Shown here: positions 15,501 through 25,587 of the stretch, one piece after another
Numbering within the stretch: the stretch's first letter is position 1
Layout of the letters: each line of letters starts with the position of its first letter
Source: Pannonibacter phragmitetus DSM 14782
GTDB taxonomy: Bacteria > Pseudomonadota > Alphaproteobacteria > Rhizobiales > Stappiaceae
Assembly (NCBI RefSeq): GCF_000382365.1
Contig: NZ_KB908217.1
Location: 248,001 to 312,000, forward strand
Length of the DNA stretch: 64,000 bases
Direction of reading: 5' to 3'
Notes under the pieces: generated by a model
Told to the model about the DNA's origin: nothing
The model's database searches: none
The model's input: the letters and a program-made list of their open reading frames with translations, nothing else
Translations under genes and position numbers: made by a program

Positions 15501-16832
15501 ATGCAGACAGACGGCGGCGGACCCACCGGCAGTTACTGGGAAGACAGCGCTGCCGGTGCCGCCCCGTATGACCATGCAGATCCGGAGCTGGAGGAGGCGC
15601 TGGCGGTGGATGTGGCCGTCATCGGTGCGGGCTTTACTGGCCTCAACGCCGCCTTGCGGGCGCAGGCGCTGGGCGCTTCCACCGTGGTGCTGGACCGGCA
15701 CCATGTGGGCTTTGGCGCCTCGGGGCGCAACGGCGGATTCTGTTGCCTTGGCGGCTCAAAGCTCTCTCCCGAAGACATGGTTCAACGCTATGGCGCAAGG
15801 GAGGCCGAGCGCTTCTCCCACATGCAGCGCGAGGCGATTGATCATGTTGCCGCGCTTCTGGACACCCATTCCATTCATGCGGACCGTTCCGGCAGCGGCG
15901 AGGTGGTGCTGGCGCACAAGCGCTCTGCCCTGAAGGGGCTGGAAGAGGAAGGTGCCTTCGTCAATGCCCGCTTCGGCCTCGGCACGCAGATGCTGGATGA
16001 AACGGCACTGGAGGCGAGGGGGCTGAGGGCGGCGGGCACATATGGCGGGCTGTTCTATCCTCACGGCTTCGGCCTTCATCCGCTGAAATATGTGCGCGGC
16101 CTTGCAAGGGCGCTGCGGGAGGCTGGGCAACCGATCTTTGCCCGCTCGCCGGTGACGCATATCCGGCCGGAGCTGGGCCGCTGGCGGCTGGATACGCTGA
16201 AGGGCACCGTCCATGCCCGCCGCGTGATCCTTGCCAGCAATGGCTATACGGATGAAAGCCTGCTGCCCTGGCTGGAAGGGCGTCTGCTGCCGGTGCTGTC
16301 CAATGTCATGGTCACCCGGCCGCTGACGGGCGTAGAGATGGTGACACAGGGCTGGACCAGCCCGGTGATGGCCTCCGATGCCCGCACGCTGCTGCATTAC
16401 TTCCGCCTGCTGCCGGACGGGCGGATGCTGTTCGGCATGCGCGGCGGCATTTTCGGCACGGCTGGGGAAGAAGCGCGGCTGCGCCTTGCCATCCGTGAGG
16501 GCTTCGACCGGCTGTTCCCGGCGCTTGCCCATGTGGAGGCGACGCATCACTGGTCCGGGCGGGTGTGCCTGGCGCTGGATCTCAATCCCTATATCGGCCC
16601 CATACCGGCGTGGCCCGGCGTCTTTGCAGCGCTTGCCTATCACGGCAACGGGGTGGCCATGGGCTCCTATGCCGGGGCGATGGCGGCGGAACTGGCGCTG
16701 GAGGCCCGCTCCCCCTGGCAGCTGCCGCTGCCGGTTCACACCCCCTTGCGCCGTTTCCCGCTGCCCGCCCTGCGCCGCCACTACCTGCAGATGGCCTACT
16801 GGTGGTACGGGCTGAAGGACCGCTGGGGGTGA
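15501..16832 (+). CDS. FAD-dependent oxidoreductase, second PuuB/DAO-type gene
   Basis: This encodes a 443-residue paralogue of the preceding flavoenzyme. The FAD motif VIGAGFTGLNAA is at residues 40-51, GFGASGRNGGFCCLGG near 73, and the C-terminal YHGNGVAMGSYAG closes the FAD site. It belongs to the same DAO superfamily but differs throughout, so the two are diverged enzymes rather than a recent duplication. It starts three bases after the upstream stop. The C-terminus (HYLQMAYWWYGLKDRWG) parallels the LAMTWFSLRDRLGF ending of the first enzyme. Together they may act on two related amines or as a hetero-complex. No aldehyde dehydrogenase or glutamine-synthetase-like partner is present nearby. 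Confidence 0.83.
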   Translation: MQTDGGGPTGSYWEDSAAGAAPYDHADPELEEALAVDVAVIGAGFTGLNAALRAQALGASTVVLDRHHVGFGASGRNGGFCCLGGSKLSPEDMVQRYGAREAERFSHMQREAIDHVAALLDTHSIHADRSGSGEVVLAHKRSALKGLEEEGAFVNARFGLGTQMLDETALEARGLRAAGTYGGLFYPHGFGLHPLKYVRGLARALREAGQPIFARSPVTHIRPELGRWRLDTLKGTVHARRVILASNGYTDESLLPWLEGRLLPVLSNVMVTRPLTGVEMVTQGWTSPVMASDARTLLHYFRLLPDGRMLFGMRGGIFGTAGEEARLRLAIREGFDRLFPALAHVEATHHWSGRVCLALDLNPYIGPIPAWPGVFAALAYHGNGVAMGSYAGAMAAELALEARSPWQLPLPVHTPLRRFPLPALRRHYLQMAYWWYGLKDRWG

Positions 16833-17023
16833 GGGGCTGAAAGGCTGTGCCCGGCCTGCTTCCTGTGGGTTGGCTGGCGTGCGCGGCGCAAACCGCGGCC
16901 ATCCCCGCTTCAAACACCGCCCGGAATCCGGATATCCTTGGTTGTGGATTTATGGGGGCAGGCATGAAGGATGGTGGTTTTGGGGCGGGCTGGCATGCCG
17001 GGTCGGCGCTGATTTATTTTCGA

Positions 17024-17758
17024 TTATGGTGATTCTTTTTTAGACGTCTTGCTCATCAATTCATTCAGCTGCCGAGTTATTTCTTCTTTTTCTGAGTCAA
17101 TTTCCTCCTCCGAAGCGCTTAGACTTGCCTCAATTGAAGAGGCGCCAGAGCCGATACTTATCATTAGATCGTTCGTTAATAAACTGTTTTCAGACTTGGA
17201 ATTTAGAGCGTTTTCGAGATCTGCTCTCGCTTTGTTGGTTTCTCGTATCGTTTTTGCAGCTTTCGAAATTGTGGCTGCTGCTTTGGAGTAACTTATTGTT
17301 GCTGCATAAAAATCTAGGATGTCTGGGTCTGGTCTGTATGCTTCTTCAGCATATTGATTGTTAATAAAATAATTTATTTGAGGGATATCTGTAGTGAATT
17401 CTGAAGATGATTTCCTTTGAATTCTGATAAGATTTTGATTCCATTCTCTAAATAACATAATTTTAAGTGAAATTGCCTCAAACTTAGATATTTCTTTCTT
17501 GCAATCATTGATGTGTGGTATCAATGAGACGTCGTAATTTGCTTGGATCTGCTCTTGAACTCCTGAATAGGCCTTGTTTGCGGCCCAGATGGCTGCCGCA
17601 ACCGCTATGATGCCTGTAATGAGCGTTTCCCACTGCCGTACGCACTCGATCAATTTTGGTCCCGCCTCGCTGTGAATGAGCAGAACCAGGGCGAGGCCAG
17701 CCGTCATGGCGACGCAATAGGCGATTGCGAAGTGGGAGTTATTGTCCGAATCTTTCAT
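17024..17758 (-). CDS. AT-rich orphan gene, two-TM protein with coiled-coil cytosolic domain
   Basis: This encodes a 244-residue protein of unknown family. Two membrane segments are visible: residues 10-28 (FAIAYCVAMTAGLALVLLI) and 44-60 (ETLITGIIAVAAAIWAA). The rest is soluble and largely helical, rich in Ser, Lys, Glu and Asn, with a C-terminal region (SLSASEEEIDSEKEEITRQL) suited to a coiled coil. Base composition is much lower in GC than either flank, and codon choice (AAA, ATT, TTA) differs sharply, so the gene was probably acquired. It stands alone between the amine-oxidase pair and a tandem repeat. Two-TM proteins with a cytosolic domain occur among phage-defence effectors, but no motif here proves that. 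Confidence 0.65.
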   Translation of the reverse strand: MKDSDNNSHFAIAYCVAMTAGLALVLLIHSEAGPKLIECVRQWETLITGIIAVAAAIWAANKAYSGVQEQIQANYDVSLIPHINDCKKEISKFEAISLKIMLFREWNQNLIRIQRKSSSEFTTDIPQINYFINNQYAEEAYRPDPDILDFYAATISYSKAAATISKAAKTIRETNKARADLENALNSKSENSLLTNDLMISIGSGASSIEASLSASEEEIDSEKEEITRQLNELMSKTSKKESP

Positions 17759-17839
17759 GCCAGTTGTGCCCCTCGTTTAAGACACGCCAGCCTGAATGCT
17801 TTCTGTTGTCAACACGCATTGGGGGCATTCCCTCAGTCC

Positions 17840-18375
17840 CCCATCCCCCCTGCGTCACCCCGGACGAAGCGGAGCGGAGATCCGGGGGCTACTCGCTTGC
17901 AGAGCGGTGAGGACGGGCCCCAGCGTGAAGGCTTGCGCAGGTCATGCTGCCTCGCCGCCTCCCACAATCGCGCTTCTTTGCAAACGAGTGGACCCCGGCG
18001 CGAAGGCCGGGGTGACGGCCGAGGGTGCCGCAAGGCCTTGCGTTCCTGACAGGTCCCCGCTCAAGGCGGGGACGGCGCGGAGTTGGTGGATGGCTCTTCA
18101 CCTCCGCCATCCCCTCCGCGTCGCCCCGGACGAAGCGGAGCGGAGATCCGGGGGCTACTCGCTTGCAGAGCGGTGAGGGCAGGCCCCAGCGTGAAGGCTT
18201 GCGCGGGTCATGGGGCCTAAATGCCTTCCGCAATCGCGCTGCTCTGCAAACGAGTGGACCCCGGCGCGAGGGCCGGGGTGACGGCTGAGGGGGCGGCATG
18301 GCCTTGCGTTCCTGACAGGTCCCCGCTCAAGGCGGGGACAGCGCGGAGGTAGTGGATGCGTCTTGGCTGCCGCCA
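17840..18375. repeat. Tandem repeat, two copies of a 266-bp unit
   Basis: Two long copies lie head to tail with an offset of exactly 266 bases; for example CCCCGGACGAAGCGGAG starts at 17858 and again at 18124. They share the blocks GGGGGCTACTCGCTTGCAG, CCAGCGTGAAGGCTTGCGC, AAACGAGTGGACCCCGGCGC, GGCCGGGGTGACGGC and TCCTGACAGGTCCCCGCTC. Each copy contains several GC-rich dyads. Open frames on both strands run through it in parallel in each copy and match nothing, so I treat it as non-coding. Repeats built around the CCCCGGC...GCCGGGG dyad are common between genes in alphaproteobacteria. Confidence 0.75.
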
Positions 18376-18687
18376 TTTCCTCCGCCTGTGCATCCCCTCC
18401 GTACCGTCCCGGCCTTGTGCCGGGACCTGTTAGGGTTTGCCTGCTTGTGACCTTGCGAGCGTGATCAGATGCCCTGTCGCGCTGTGGTGCTCTCCGGATT
18501 TTCGGAGGTTCCGTGGCGTCCGGGAGAACTCCGGCTCGCGTTTCGCGCCGCGGGCTTGATTGCCTGCCCCATCGGGTTCACCAACCGCCATTGCCCCGGC
18601 CCGCTGCATGGCGTAAAAGGGCGGCCAGTTTCGATCAATTGTCGATCAGATTCCCGGCACAATTCCAAAACGGAGATGCGAGGCCCC
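18376..18687. other. Non-coding leader region before ettA
   Basis: No gene is supported here. A hairpin GTCCCGGC/GCCGGGAC lies near 18406-18426, probably the ruined end of the repeat array. The ettA promoter must be in this stretch or inside the repeat; I see no convincing -35/-10 pair. Confidence 0.4.
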
Positions 18688-20337
<1,650 letters not shown>

Positions 20338-20377
20338 TATCTCTGCGTTTCAAACTGCGGTTTTGCAAAAAGAAAGA

Positions 20378-20409
20378 CCCCGGGCCGATGGTCCGGGGAT
20401 TTTTGTTTT
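20378..20409 (+). terminator. Rho-independent terminator of ettA
   Basis: The hairpin CCCCGGGCC-GATG-GTCCGGGG is followed by ATTTTTGTTTT. It lies 40 bases after the ettA stop. A virtually identical sequence ends the hipBA module at 22233. Confidence 0.85.
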
Positions 20410-20430
20410 GGGGCGTTGAGTGTGAAACGT

Positions 20431-20558
20431 GTCCAAAATTATGGACGTGAGAAGCTCTTGCGGCCAGAATTTTGGACGTGGCTTGATGTAGCTCGAAAGA
20501 TCGGGCAGAGTGTCCATAATTATGAACGCAAAGCCCTTTGTGTTCATTCAAATGAACA
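20431..20558. promoter_or_regulatory. Operator cluster of the second hipBA module
   Basis: Three dyads lie before and across the antitoxin start. GTCCAAAATTATGGAC is at 20431-20446. GTCCATAATTATGAAC is at 20512-20527, with perfect core CATAATTATG. TGTTCATTCAAATGAACA, arms of seven bases, is at 20541-20558. A half-related AATTTTGGACG occurs at 20468-20478. The spacing and shared GTCCA/TGGAC arms fit cooperative autorepression by a HipB-type protein. Confidence 0.5.
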
Positions 20559-20905
20559 AACAGGCGATCTCCATGCCGCGCCAGAGAAGCTATTCAAGGG
20601 GTACGCGCCAGGCGCTTGCGATGCTGGGCAAGCTGATCCGTGCCGGGCGCATCGAGCGTGGCATGACGGCGCGGGAGCTGGCGGAACGGGCCGGTATCAG
20701 CCGCACGACGCTTTCCAGCATCGAAAAGGGCGCAGCGGGCCCCGAGATAGGCATTGTCTTTGAAGTTGCAGCTCTCGCCGGGGTGCGCTTGTTTGACCCT
20801 GATGAGCGTAGTCTGCAGATGGAAAATGCCCGTCTTGACGAGAAGCTGACCCTTCTGCCCAAGAGTGTCCGGCCCAAGGTGAAGGAGCCCGATGATGACT
20901 TCTAG
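20552..20905 (+). CDS. hipB: XRE-family HTH antitoxin, HipB
   Basis: This encodes a 117-residue regulator with an XRE helix-turn-helix at about residues 35-90 (MTARELAERAGISRTTLSSIEKG, then IGIVFEVAALAGVRLF). It overlaps the hipA start by 14 bases, the classical hipB-hipA order with translational coupling, so it is very likely the antitoxin and autorepressor. The start is uncertain: ATG 20552 lies inside the third operator dyad, ATG 20573 (MPRQRSYSRG) has a weak AGGCGA site, and ATG 20524 is also in frame. The C-terminal tail (LTLLPKSVRPKVKEPDDDF) is extended and acidic at the end, as in HipB proteins. Confidence 0.82.
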   Translation: MNKQAISMPRQRSYSRGTRQALAMLGKLIRAGRIERGMTARELAERAGISRTTLSSIEKGAAGPEIGIVFEVAALAGVRLFDPDERSLQMENARLDEKLTLLPKSVRPKVKEPDDDF

Positions 20906-22217
20906 GGCAGCAGCGGGCCAAGCCTTTGTCTGGATCTGGCTGCGGGGAGCAACGGAGCCGGTGGTGGCCGGCCGTGTCGATCAGGACGGCGGGCGTCTGT
21001 TCTTTACCTATGGCGCCAGCTACCGTGCCCGCAAGAATGCCATTGCCATTTACGAACCGGAGTTGCCGCTTCGGGAAGGGGTGATTGCGCCTGCGGCCGG
21101 TCTGCAAATGGCCAGCTGCATTCGCGATGGTTCACCCGATGCCTGGGGCCGCAGGGTTATCATCAACAGGCTGACAGGCATGAAGCCTGACGCGGACGGG
21201 GTGCCTGAACTCGGAGAGCTGACCTTCCTTCTTCAGTCAGGATCAGACCGGATTGGTGCTCTGGACTTTCAGGCATCGGCCACGGAGTTTGTTCCAAGGC
21301 TTTCTGCCGGGGCTTCGCTCGATGAGCTGATGGAGGCGGCAGTCCTCGTTGAAAAAGGCCGGCCACTGCCTCCTGCGCTTGATCAGGCGCTCCGGCATGG
21401 CACGTCGATCGGCGGGGCACGGCCCAAGGCGATGATTGATGACGGGGCGCAGAAGTTCATCGCCAAATTTTCAGCCAGCAATGACACCTACAGCGTGGTG
21501 AAAGGCGAATTCATTGCGATGACCCTCGCAAGCGCCTGCGGCCTTAATGCTGCTCCGGTTTCGCTGGCCCGCGCCGCACACAAGGACGTGCTGCTGATCG
21601 AACGCTTTGACAGGACTTTCACGAAGGATGGCTGGACGAGACATGCCATGGTCTCGGCTCTGACGATGCTGGGCCTTGATGAGATGATGGCCCGCTATGC
21701 GTCCTATGAAGACCTTGCCGAACTGATCCGTCATCGCTTTACAGATCCAAAAGCCACGCTTCGGGAACTCTACGGGCGGATGTGCTTCAATGTGCTGTGC
21801 GGCAACACGGACGATCACGCCCGCAATCATGCGGCCTTCTGGGATGGCCGGATGCTGACCCTGACACCGGCCTATGACATTTGCCCGCAGGGGCGCACGG
21901 GCAACGAAGCCTCGCAGGCCATGCTGATCAAGGGCGATTCCCGCTCCAGCACGCTGGCCACAGTGCTTGCTGCCGCACCGGATTACCACCTAAGGGAAGC
22001 GGAGGCGGTGGCGCTGATCGAACATCAGATCAAGACCATGGCGGCGCGGTGGCATGAGGTCTGCTGCGCAGCAGATCTCAGCCCGGTTGATCGCAAGCTG
22101 TTTGCCGGGCGCCAGTTTCTCAACAGCTATGCGCTGGACGGGCTTGAGGGGCACAAGGCCTTGCGGGAGGAGTTCCTGGCCGCAAGGAATGCGCTGCTCG
22201 CAAGCGGGCGTTCGTGA
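20892..22217 (+). CDS. hipA: HipA-family serine/threonine kinase toxin
   Basis: This encodes a 441-residue HipA kinase, the family length. The ATP-binding loop reads TSIGGARPKA (near residue 177; the Ser corresponds to the autophosphorylation-loop region of HipA). The catalytic loop is CGNTDDHARNH near residue 302 and the metal-binding site PAYDICP near residue 324. All catalytic residues are present, so it should be an active kinase causing growth arrest when free of HipB. An AAGGAG site is present just before the two start ATG codons. It shares little obvious sequence with the first HipA at 3677, so these are two distinct systems. A terminator follows. Confidence 0.9.
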   Translation: MMTSRAAAGQAFVWIWLRGATEPVVAGRVDQDGGRLFFTYGASYRARKNAIAIYEPELPLREGVIAPAAGLQMASCIRDGSPDAWGRRVIINRLTGMKPDADGVPELGELTFLLQSGSDRIGALDFQASATEFVPRLSAGASLDELMEAAVLVEKGRPLPPALDQALRHGTSIGGARPKAMIDDGAQKFIAKFSASNDTYSVVKGEFIAMTLASACGLNAAPVSLARAAHKDVLLIERFDRTFTKDGWTRHAMVSALTMLGLDEMMARYASYEDLAELIRHRFTDPKATLRELYGRMCFNVLCGNTDDHARNHAAFWDGRMLTLTPAYDICPQGRTGNEASQAMLIKGDSRSSTLATVLAAAPDYHLREAEAVALIEHQIKTMAARWHEVCCAADLSPVDRKLFAGRQFLNSYALDGLEGHKALREEFLAARNALLASGRS

Positions 22218-22232
22218 AAGCCATCTGATGAT

Positions 22233-22264
22233 CCCCGGGCCGATGGTCCGGGGATTTTTTGTTT
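22233..22264 (+). terminator. Rho-independent terminator of the second hipBA module
   Basis: The hairpin CCCCGGGCC-GATG-GTCCGGGG is followed by ATTTTTTGTTTG, 15 bases after the hipA stop. The hairpin is identical to the one after ettA. Confidence 0.85.
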
Positions 22265-22283
22265 GTGTGCCTTAAGGCTCGCT

Positions 22284-23078
22284 TCAGTTGCCGCTGCTGA
22301 TGTGCAGGTCCAGCTTGTTGGCAGCGGACCAGACGTTCGGGGAAATGTCGCAGCTGAGGCCCTTCAGATCGCTGAAGTTCATCCCGACCTGATAGTCGCC
22401 CTCGACTATGGGGCAACTGCAACTGGTCAGGCCATTCTCGTCCGTCTTGCAAGGGGCTGTCATGCAGCCGGCATAGAGCCCCGAGCAGGACTCGCCGTCT
22501 CCCGTCAGCGGATGCTGCGTGGCGTGGGCGAGGCTGAAGGTGGAGACCATGTCCACATCCGGATTGTCCGGGTACAGCGTCGGCTTGGTGCCGTCCGCGA
22601 TGCTGCCCAGATAGCCGCAGACAGGGGCAGTCTGACAGAAGCCGGCCTTGATGCCTGACATGCAGGTTTTCAGGTTGTCGCCATTCAGGCAGTTTTCCCC
22701 GGTTTCGCCGCAGGCCGCGACCGTCTCTTCATGCACCTTCGGATTGAGGATCGAGGTGATCAGCACGAAGTTGTATTGCGGTGTCCCCTTGGCCTCTTCC
22801 GTTACGGCGTAGCAGGTGCAGGTGGAGTTGCCCTTTCGGTCTCCCGGCGTCGTGCAGGGCAGGGCCGGGACGCTCTGGGAGGGATCACTGGGGGTAGGCG
22901 CATCCGGTCCGGAGTAGAAGCACATGGCATAGGGGTTGCCGGTACAGGCCAGGAATTGGGAGTTCGTGAACCAGCTGTCCGATCTTGGCGGCAGATCCTG
23001 CGCCAGAAGCGGGTTCGCCGCCGTCAAGATCATCAGCATTGCAAGCCAGAGTATGCCAGTCAGTCGCAGAGGTTTCAT
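22284..23078 (-). CDS. Secreted cysteine-rich hypothetical protein
   Basis: This encodes a 264-residue exported protein. The start ATG at 23078 follows GGGAGG. A signal peptide spans about residues 1-26 (KPLRLTGILWLAMLMILTAA, cleavage near LLAQ). The mature part has sixteen cysteines, including TCTC, TSCSC and pairs spaced six to ten residues apart. These can form several disulfides in the periplasm or outside the cell. Thr, Pro and Gly are frequent and there is no membrane anchor or lipobox. I know of no family. It stands alone, convergent with hipA and upstream of the MscS gene on the same strand. An extracellular structural or binding role is possible. Confidence 0.7.
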   Translation of the reverse strand: MKPLRLTGILWLAMLMILTAANPLLAQDLPPRSDSWFTNSQFLACTGNPYAMCFYSGPDAPTPSDPSQSVPALPCTTPGDRKGNSTCTCYAVTEEAKGTPQYNFVLITSILNPKVHEETVAACGETGENCLNGDNLKTCMSGIKAGFCQTAPVCGYLGSIADGTKPTLYPDNPDVDMVSTFSLAHATQHPLTGDGESCSGLYAGCMTAPCKTDENGLTSCSCPIVEGDYQVGMNFSDLKGLSCDISPNVWSAANKLDLHISSGN

Positions 23079-23172
23079 GTGGGCCTCCCATCCAAGGTGG
23101 AGGTTCATGGTACGCTAAGTTTGTACTCTCAATAAGGGTGAAAATTGCGAGCGCTCGCGGATTAATTTGACT

Positions 23173-25455
23173 TCAGGTTGCCTTTTCCTCTTCCATGCCA
23201 GCTTGTGCCGCGATCAGCCCTGCATGCGCGCCGGCGGCGGCAGTGGCGGTCTGGGCCGGGGTGGGATTGGGCAGGAGGTTTCCGCTCGCATCGGCGACGC
23301 GGACGGTGACTTCCCGGTGGGCGAAACGGATGCCGTTTTTCTCGAACAGGTCCTGCAGCCCGGCATAGACCACCTTGCGCAGCTCGAATTGTTTGCCGGG
23401 TTTTGACATGAACTTCACCCGCGCAATCATGGCGCTGTCTTCCATGGAGAGGATGCCCTGCGATTTCAGCGGATCAAGGAACATCGGCCCGTAATAGGGA
23501 TCATCCAGCAGTTCCTGGCCGAATTTCTTGATGATCTTGCGCATCTTCTCGGTGTCCGTGTCATAGGTGACGCGGAAGGCAAGCTTCATGATGGCCCAGT
23601 CGCGCGAGTAGTTCTGCACGTGCTTGATCTCGCCGAAGGGCACAGTCGTCAGCGCGCCGCGATGGTGGCGCAGTTGCATGGAGCGGATGGAGATCTTCTC
23701 CACCGTGCCCTTGGCGCTGCCGATGTCGATGTACTCGCCTTTGCGGAAGGCGTCGTCGATGAGATAGAAGGCGCCGGAGAAGATGTCCCGGATCAGCGTC
23801 TGCGCGCCAAAGCCGATGGCAAGGCCGACGACACCGGCACCGGCAAAGAGCGGGGCAATGTCGATGCCGATCTGCGAGAGGATCAACATGCCGGAAATCA
23901 CCACGATGGTGATCAGCAGGAAATTGCGGAAGATCGGCAGGAGGGTGGAGAGGCGGCTGTCGCCGGTGCCGCCAATCTCGATCTCTCCCGCCTCATGGGC
24001 ATTGCCGCCAAGGCGTTGCATGTCGCGCCGCACGGCTTGGGCCACGGCAATCTCCACCGCCTGATAGGCCATGTAGCCGAGGAAGCCGACGATGGCGACT
24101 TCCACCAGATTGCCTAGGATGGAGTTTTGATCATGGATCGATATGCCCCAGACCTTGAGCAGCAGCCAGGCGGAAAAGACGAGGGTGAGGATGGCCGCGC
24201 CATGGTCGAAAAGCGCGCGGTAGGGTGCGCGGGCGGCCTCTGCCTCCAGTGCTTCGGCTTCGGCCTGCGAGGCATTGGCGGTGGTGTCGGGTGCTTCTCC
24301 GGCGGCTGTCTCGGCGCGGGCAAGGTCATCCATCAGCACGGCCTTGGCCCTGCGCGTGTCGAGGCGCGGCAGCAGCCGGTCGATCAGCAGCATCAGCACC
24401 GCTTGCAGCAGCAGCGCCGCCACCAGCACCAGCACAGGCGCGCTGACAAGGCCGGAGGCAAAAGGCCTGTCGAGGAGGATGCGGAAGCTGGCCGTGCCGA
24501 AGGCAAAGAGAAAATACAGGATCGCTGCCACGTGCCAGATGGTAGCGATGAAGTGGAGGGCAGGGTGCACCGTGCTTTCGTCTTCTGCGCCCCCCATGAT
24601 GGCATTGGCGACGCTCTTGCGCCAGACAATGGCAATGGTGGATAGAATGCAGGTCGACAGGGCGGCGGAAAAGACAAGCGCCACCTTGTGCGCGCTGGCC
24701 TCCAGCCCGAGGGCGCGCATCCAGATGGAGAGCGAGATGACGATGGCCGACAGGCCGAGCCCGGTGACCAGCGCCGTATTGAGCCTTGCTGCGGATTGAT
24801 CGTCAAAGGCCAGCATGCGGCAGGAGGGCGTGTCCGGCGCAATGATGTTGAACAGCACCAGCCGGATCAGGCTCCAGGCGGAGAAGCCCAGAATGCCGGT
24901 CTGCACGGTCATCCGGGAGGCATGCAGATCCTCATGCAGCAGCACGGCGACCAGCCAGGCGGTGATCAGGAAGACGGCCAGTTCCAGCAGCATCACCGTG
25001 CCGCGCCCGAGCAGGAAGGCGACCTTGCCCGCACGGGTTTCGGGTGCCGGGGGAAAGCGGTGCAGATAGACCGCCTCTGCCCAGCGGCGGAACAGGGCCT
25101 GCACGGCTGTGCCCGCAACCAGCGCGGCCGCGAGCACGGCAAGGGCGGACCACAGCCAGTCCAGCGAGCCATCCGGCGACATGGCGCGGAGCGTTGCCGC
25201 CATTTTCTCTGGCAGGGTGGGCAGTTCTGCGGCCAGTTGCTGCAGCGCGCCGCGCAGCTGGAAGCTCTCCTGCATCGCGTCGGTCATGGCCATGGCAGCG
25301 GCGTTGCTGCCTGTTGACGTGTCTTGCGCCGAGGCTGGGTCATAAGCTGCGGCACCAGTGAGGGCGGCGGCCAGCGTCAGGCCGGGGATCATGCCGCAGA
25401 TACGGCGCGCAGCTGCTGTCAAACCCTGCCCGATTGTGCCTGCAAACGCCATCAT
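23173..25455 (-). CDS. Large MscS-family mechanosensitive channel
   Basis: This encodes a 760-residue membrane protein with an N-terminal signal-like segment, a periplasmic region to about residue 95, about ten further membrane segments and a C-terminal MscS domain. The pore-lining helix is recognisable as LFAGAGVVGLAIGFGAQTLIRDIFSGAF (near residue 560), followed by the beta domain EYIDIGSAKGTVEKISIRSMQLR. It resembles the long MscK/YbdG/YnaI-type proteins rather than the 286-residue MscS, and probably opens under hypo-osmotic membrane tension. A cytoplasmic loop near residues 385-415 is Ala/Glu-rich. It is transcribed alone. Confidence 0.88.
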   Translation of the reverse strand: MMAFAGTIGQGLTAAARRICGMIPGLTLAAALTGAAAYDPASAQDTSTGSNAAAMAMTDAMQESFQLRGALQQLAAELPTLPEKMAATLRAMSPDGSLDWLWSALAVLAAALVAGTAVQALFRRWAEAVYLHRFPPAPETRAGKVAFLLGRGTVMLLELAVFLITAWLVAVLLHEDLHASRMTVQTGILGFSAWSLIRLVLFNIIAPDTPSCRMLAFDDQSAARLNTALVTGLGLSAIVISLSIWMRALGLEASAHKVALVFSAALSTCILSTIAIVWRKSVANAIMGGAEDESTVHPALHFIATIWHVAAILYFLFAFGTASFRILLDRPFASGLVSAPVLVLVAALLLQAVLMLLIDRLLPRLDTRRAKAVLMDDLARAETAAGEAPDTTANASQAEAEALEAEAARAPYRALFDHGAAILTLVFSAWLLLKVWGISIHDQNSILGNLVEVAIVGFLGYMAYQAVEIAVAQAVRRDMQRLGGNAHEAGEIEIGGTGDSRLSTLLPIFRNFLLITIVVISGMLILSQIGIDIAPLFAGAGVVGLAIGFGAQTLIRDIFSGAFYLIDDAFRKGEYIDIGSAKGTVEKISIRSMQLRHHRGALTTVPFGEIKHVQNYSRDWAIMKLAFRVTYDTDTEKMRKIIKKFGQELLDDPYYGPMFLDPLKSQGILSMEDSAMIARVKFMSKPGKQFELRKVVYAGLQDLFEKNGIRFAHREVTVRVADASGNLLPNPTPAQTATAAAGAHAGLIAAQAGMEEEKAT

Positions 25456-25587
25456 TCCACGCCCCTAAGTCCCCACAGGCTGCCTCAGCATGCCGTTGGG
25501 GAGTCATGGTAATGCCAGAGTGTTTACGTCTGCTGTCTTTTTGACGGCCTGCCGCAGCACAGGGCAATTGCGGCGGCAGGCGCTGTC

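Noticed and set aside
17833-18376. Minus- and plus-strand open frames in the 266-bp tandem repeat
   Set aside because: They occur in parallel in each repeat copy, read through palindromic GC-rich DNA and resemble no protein family.
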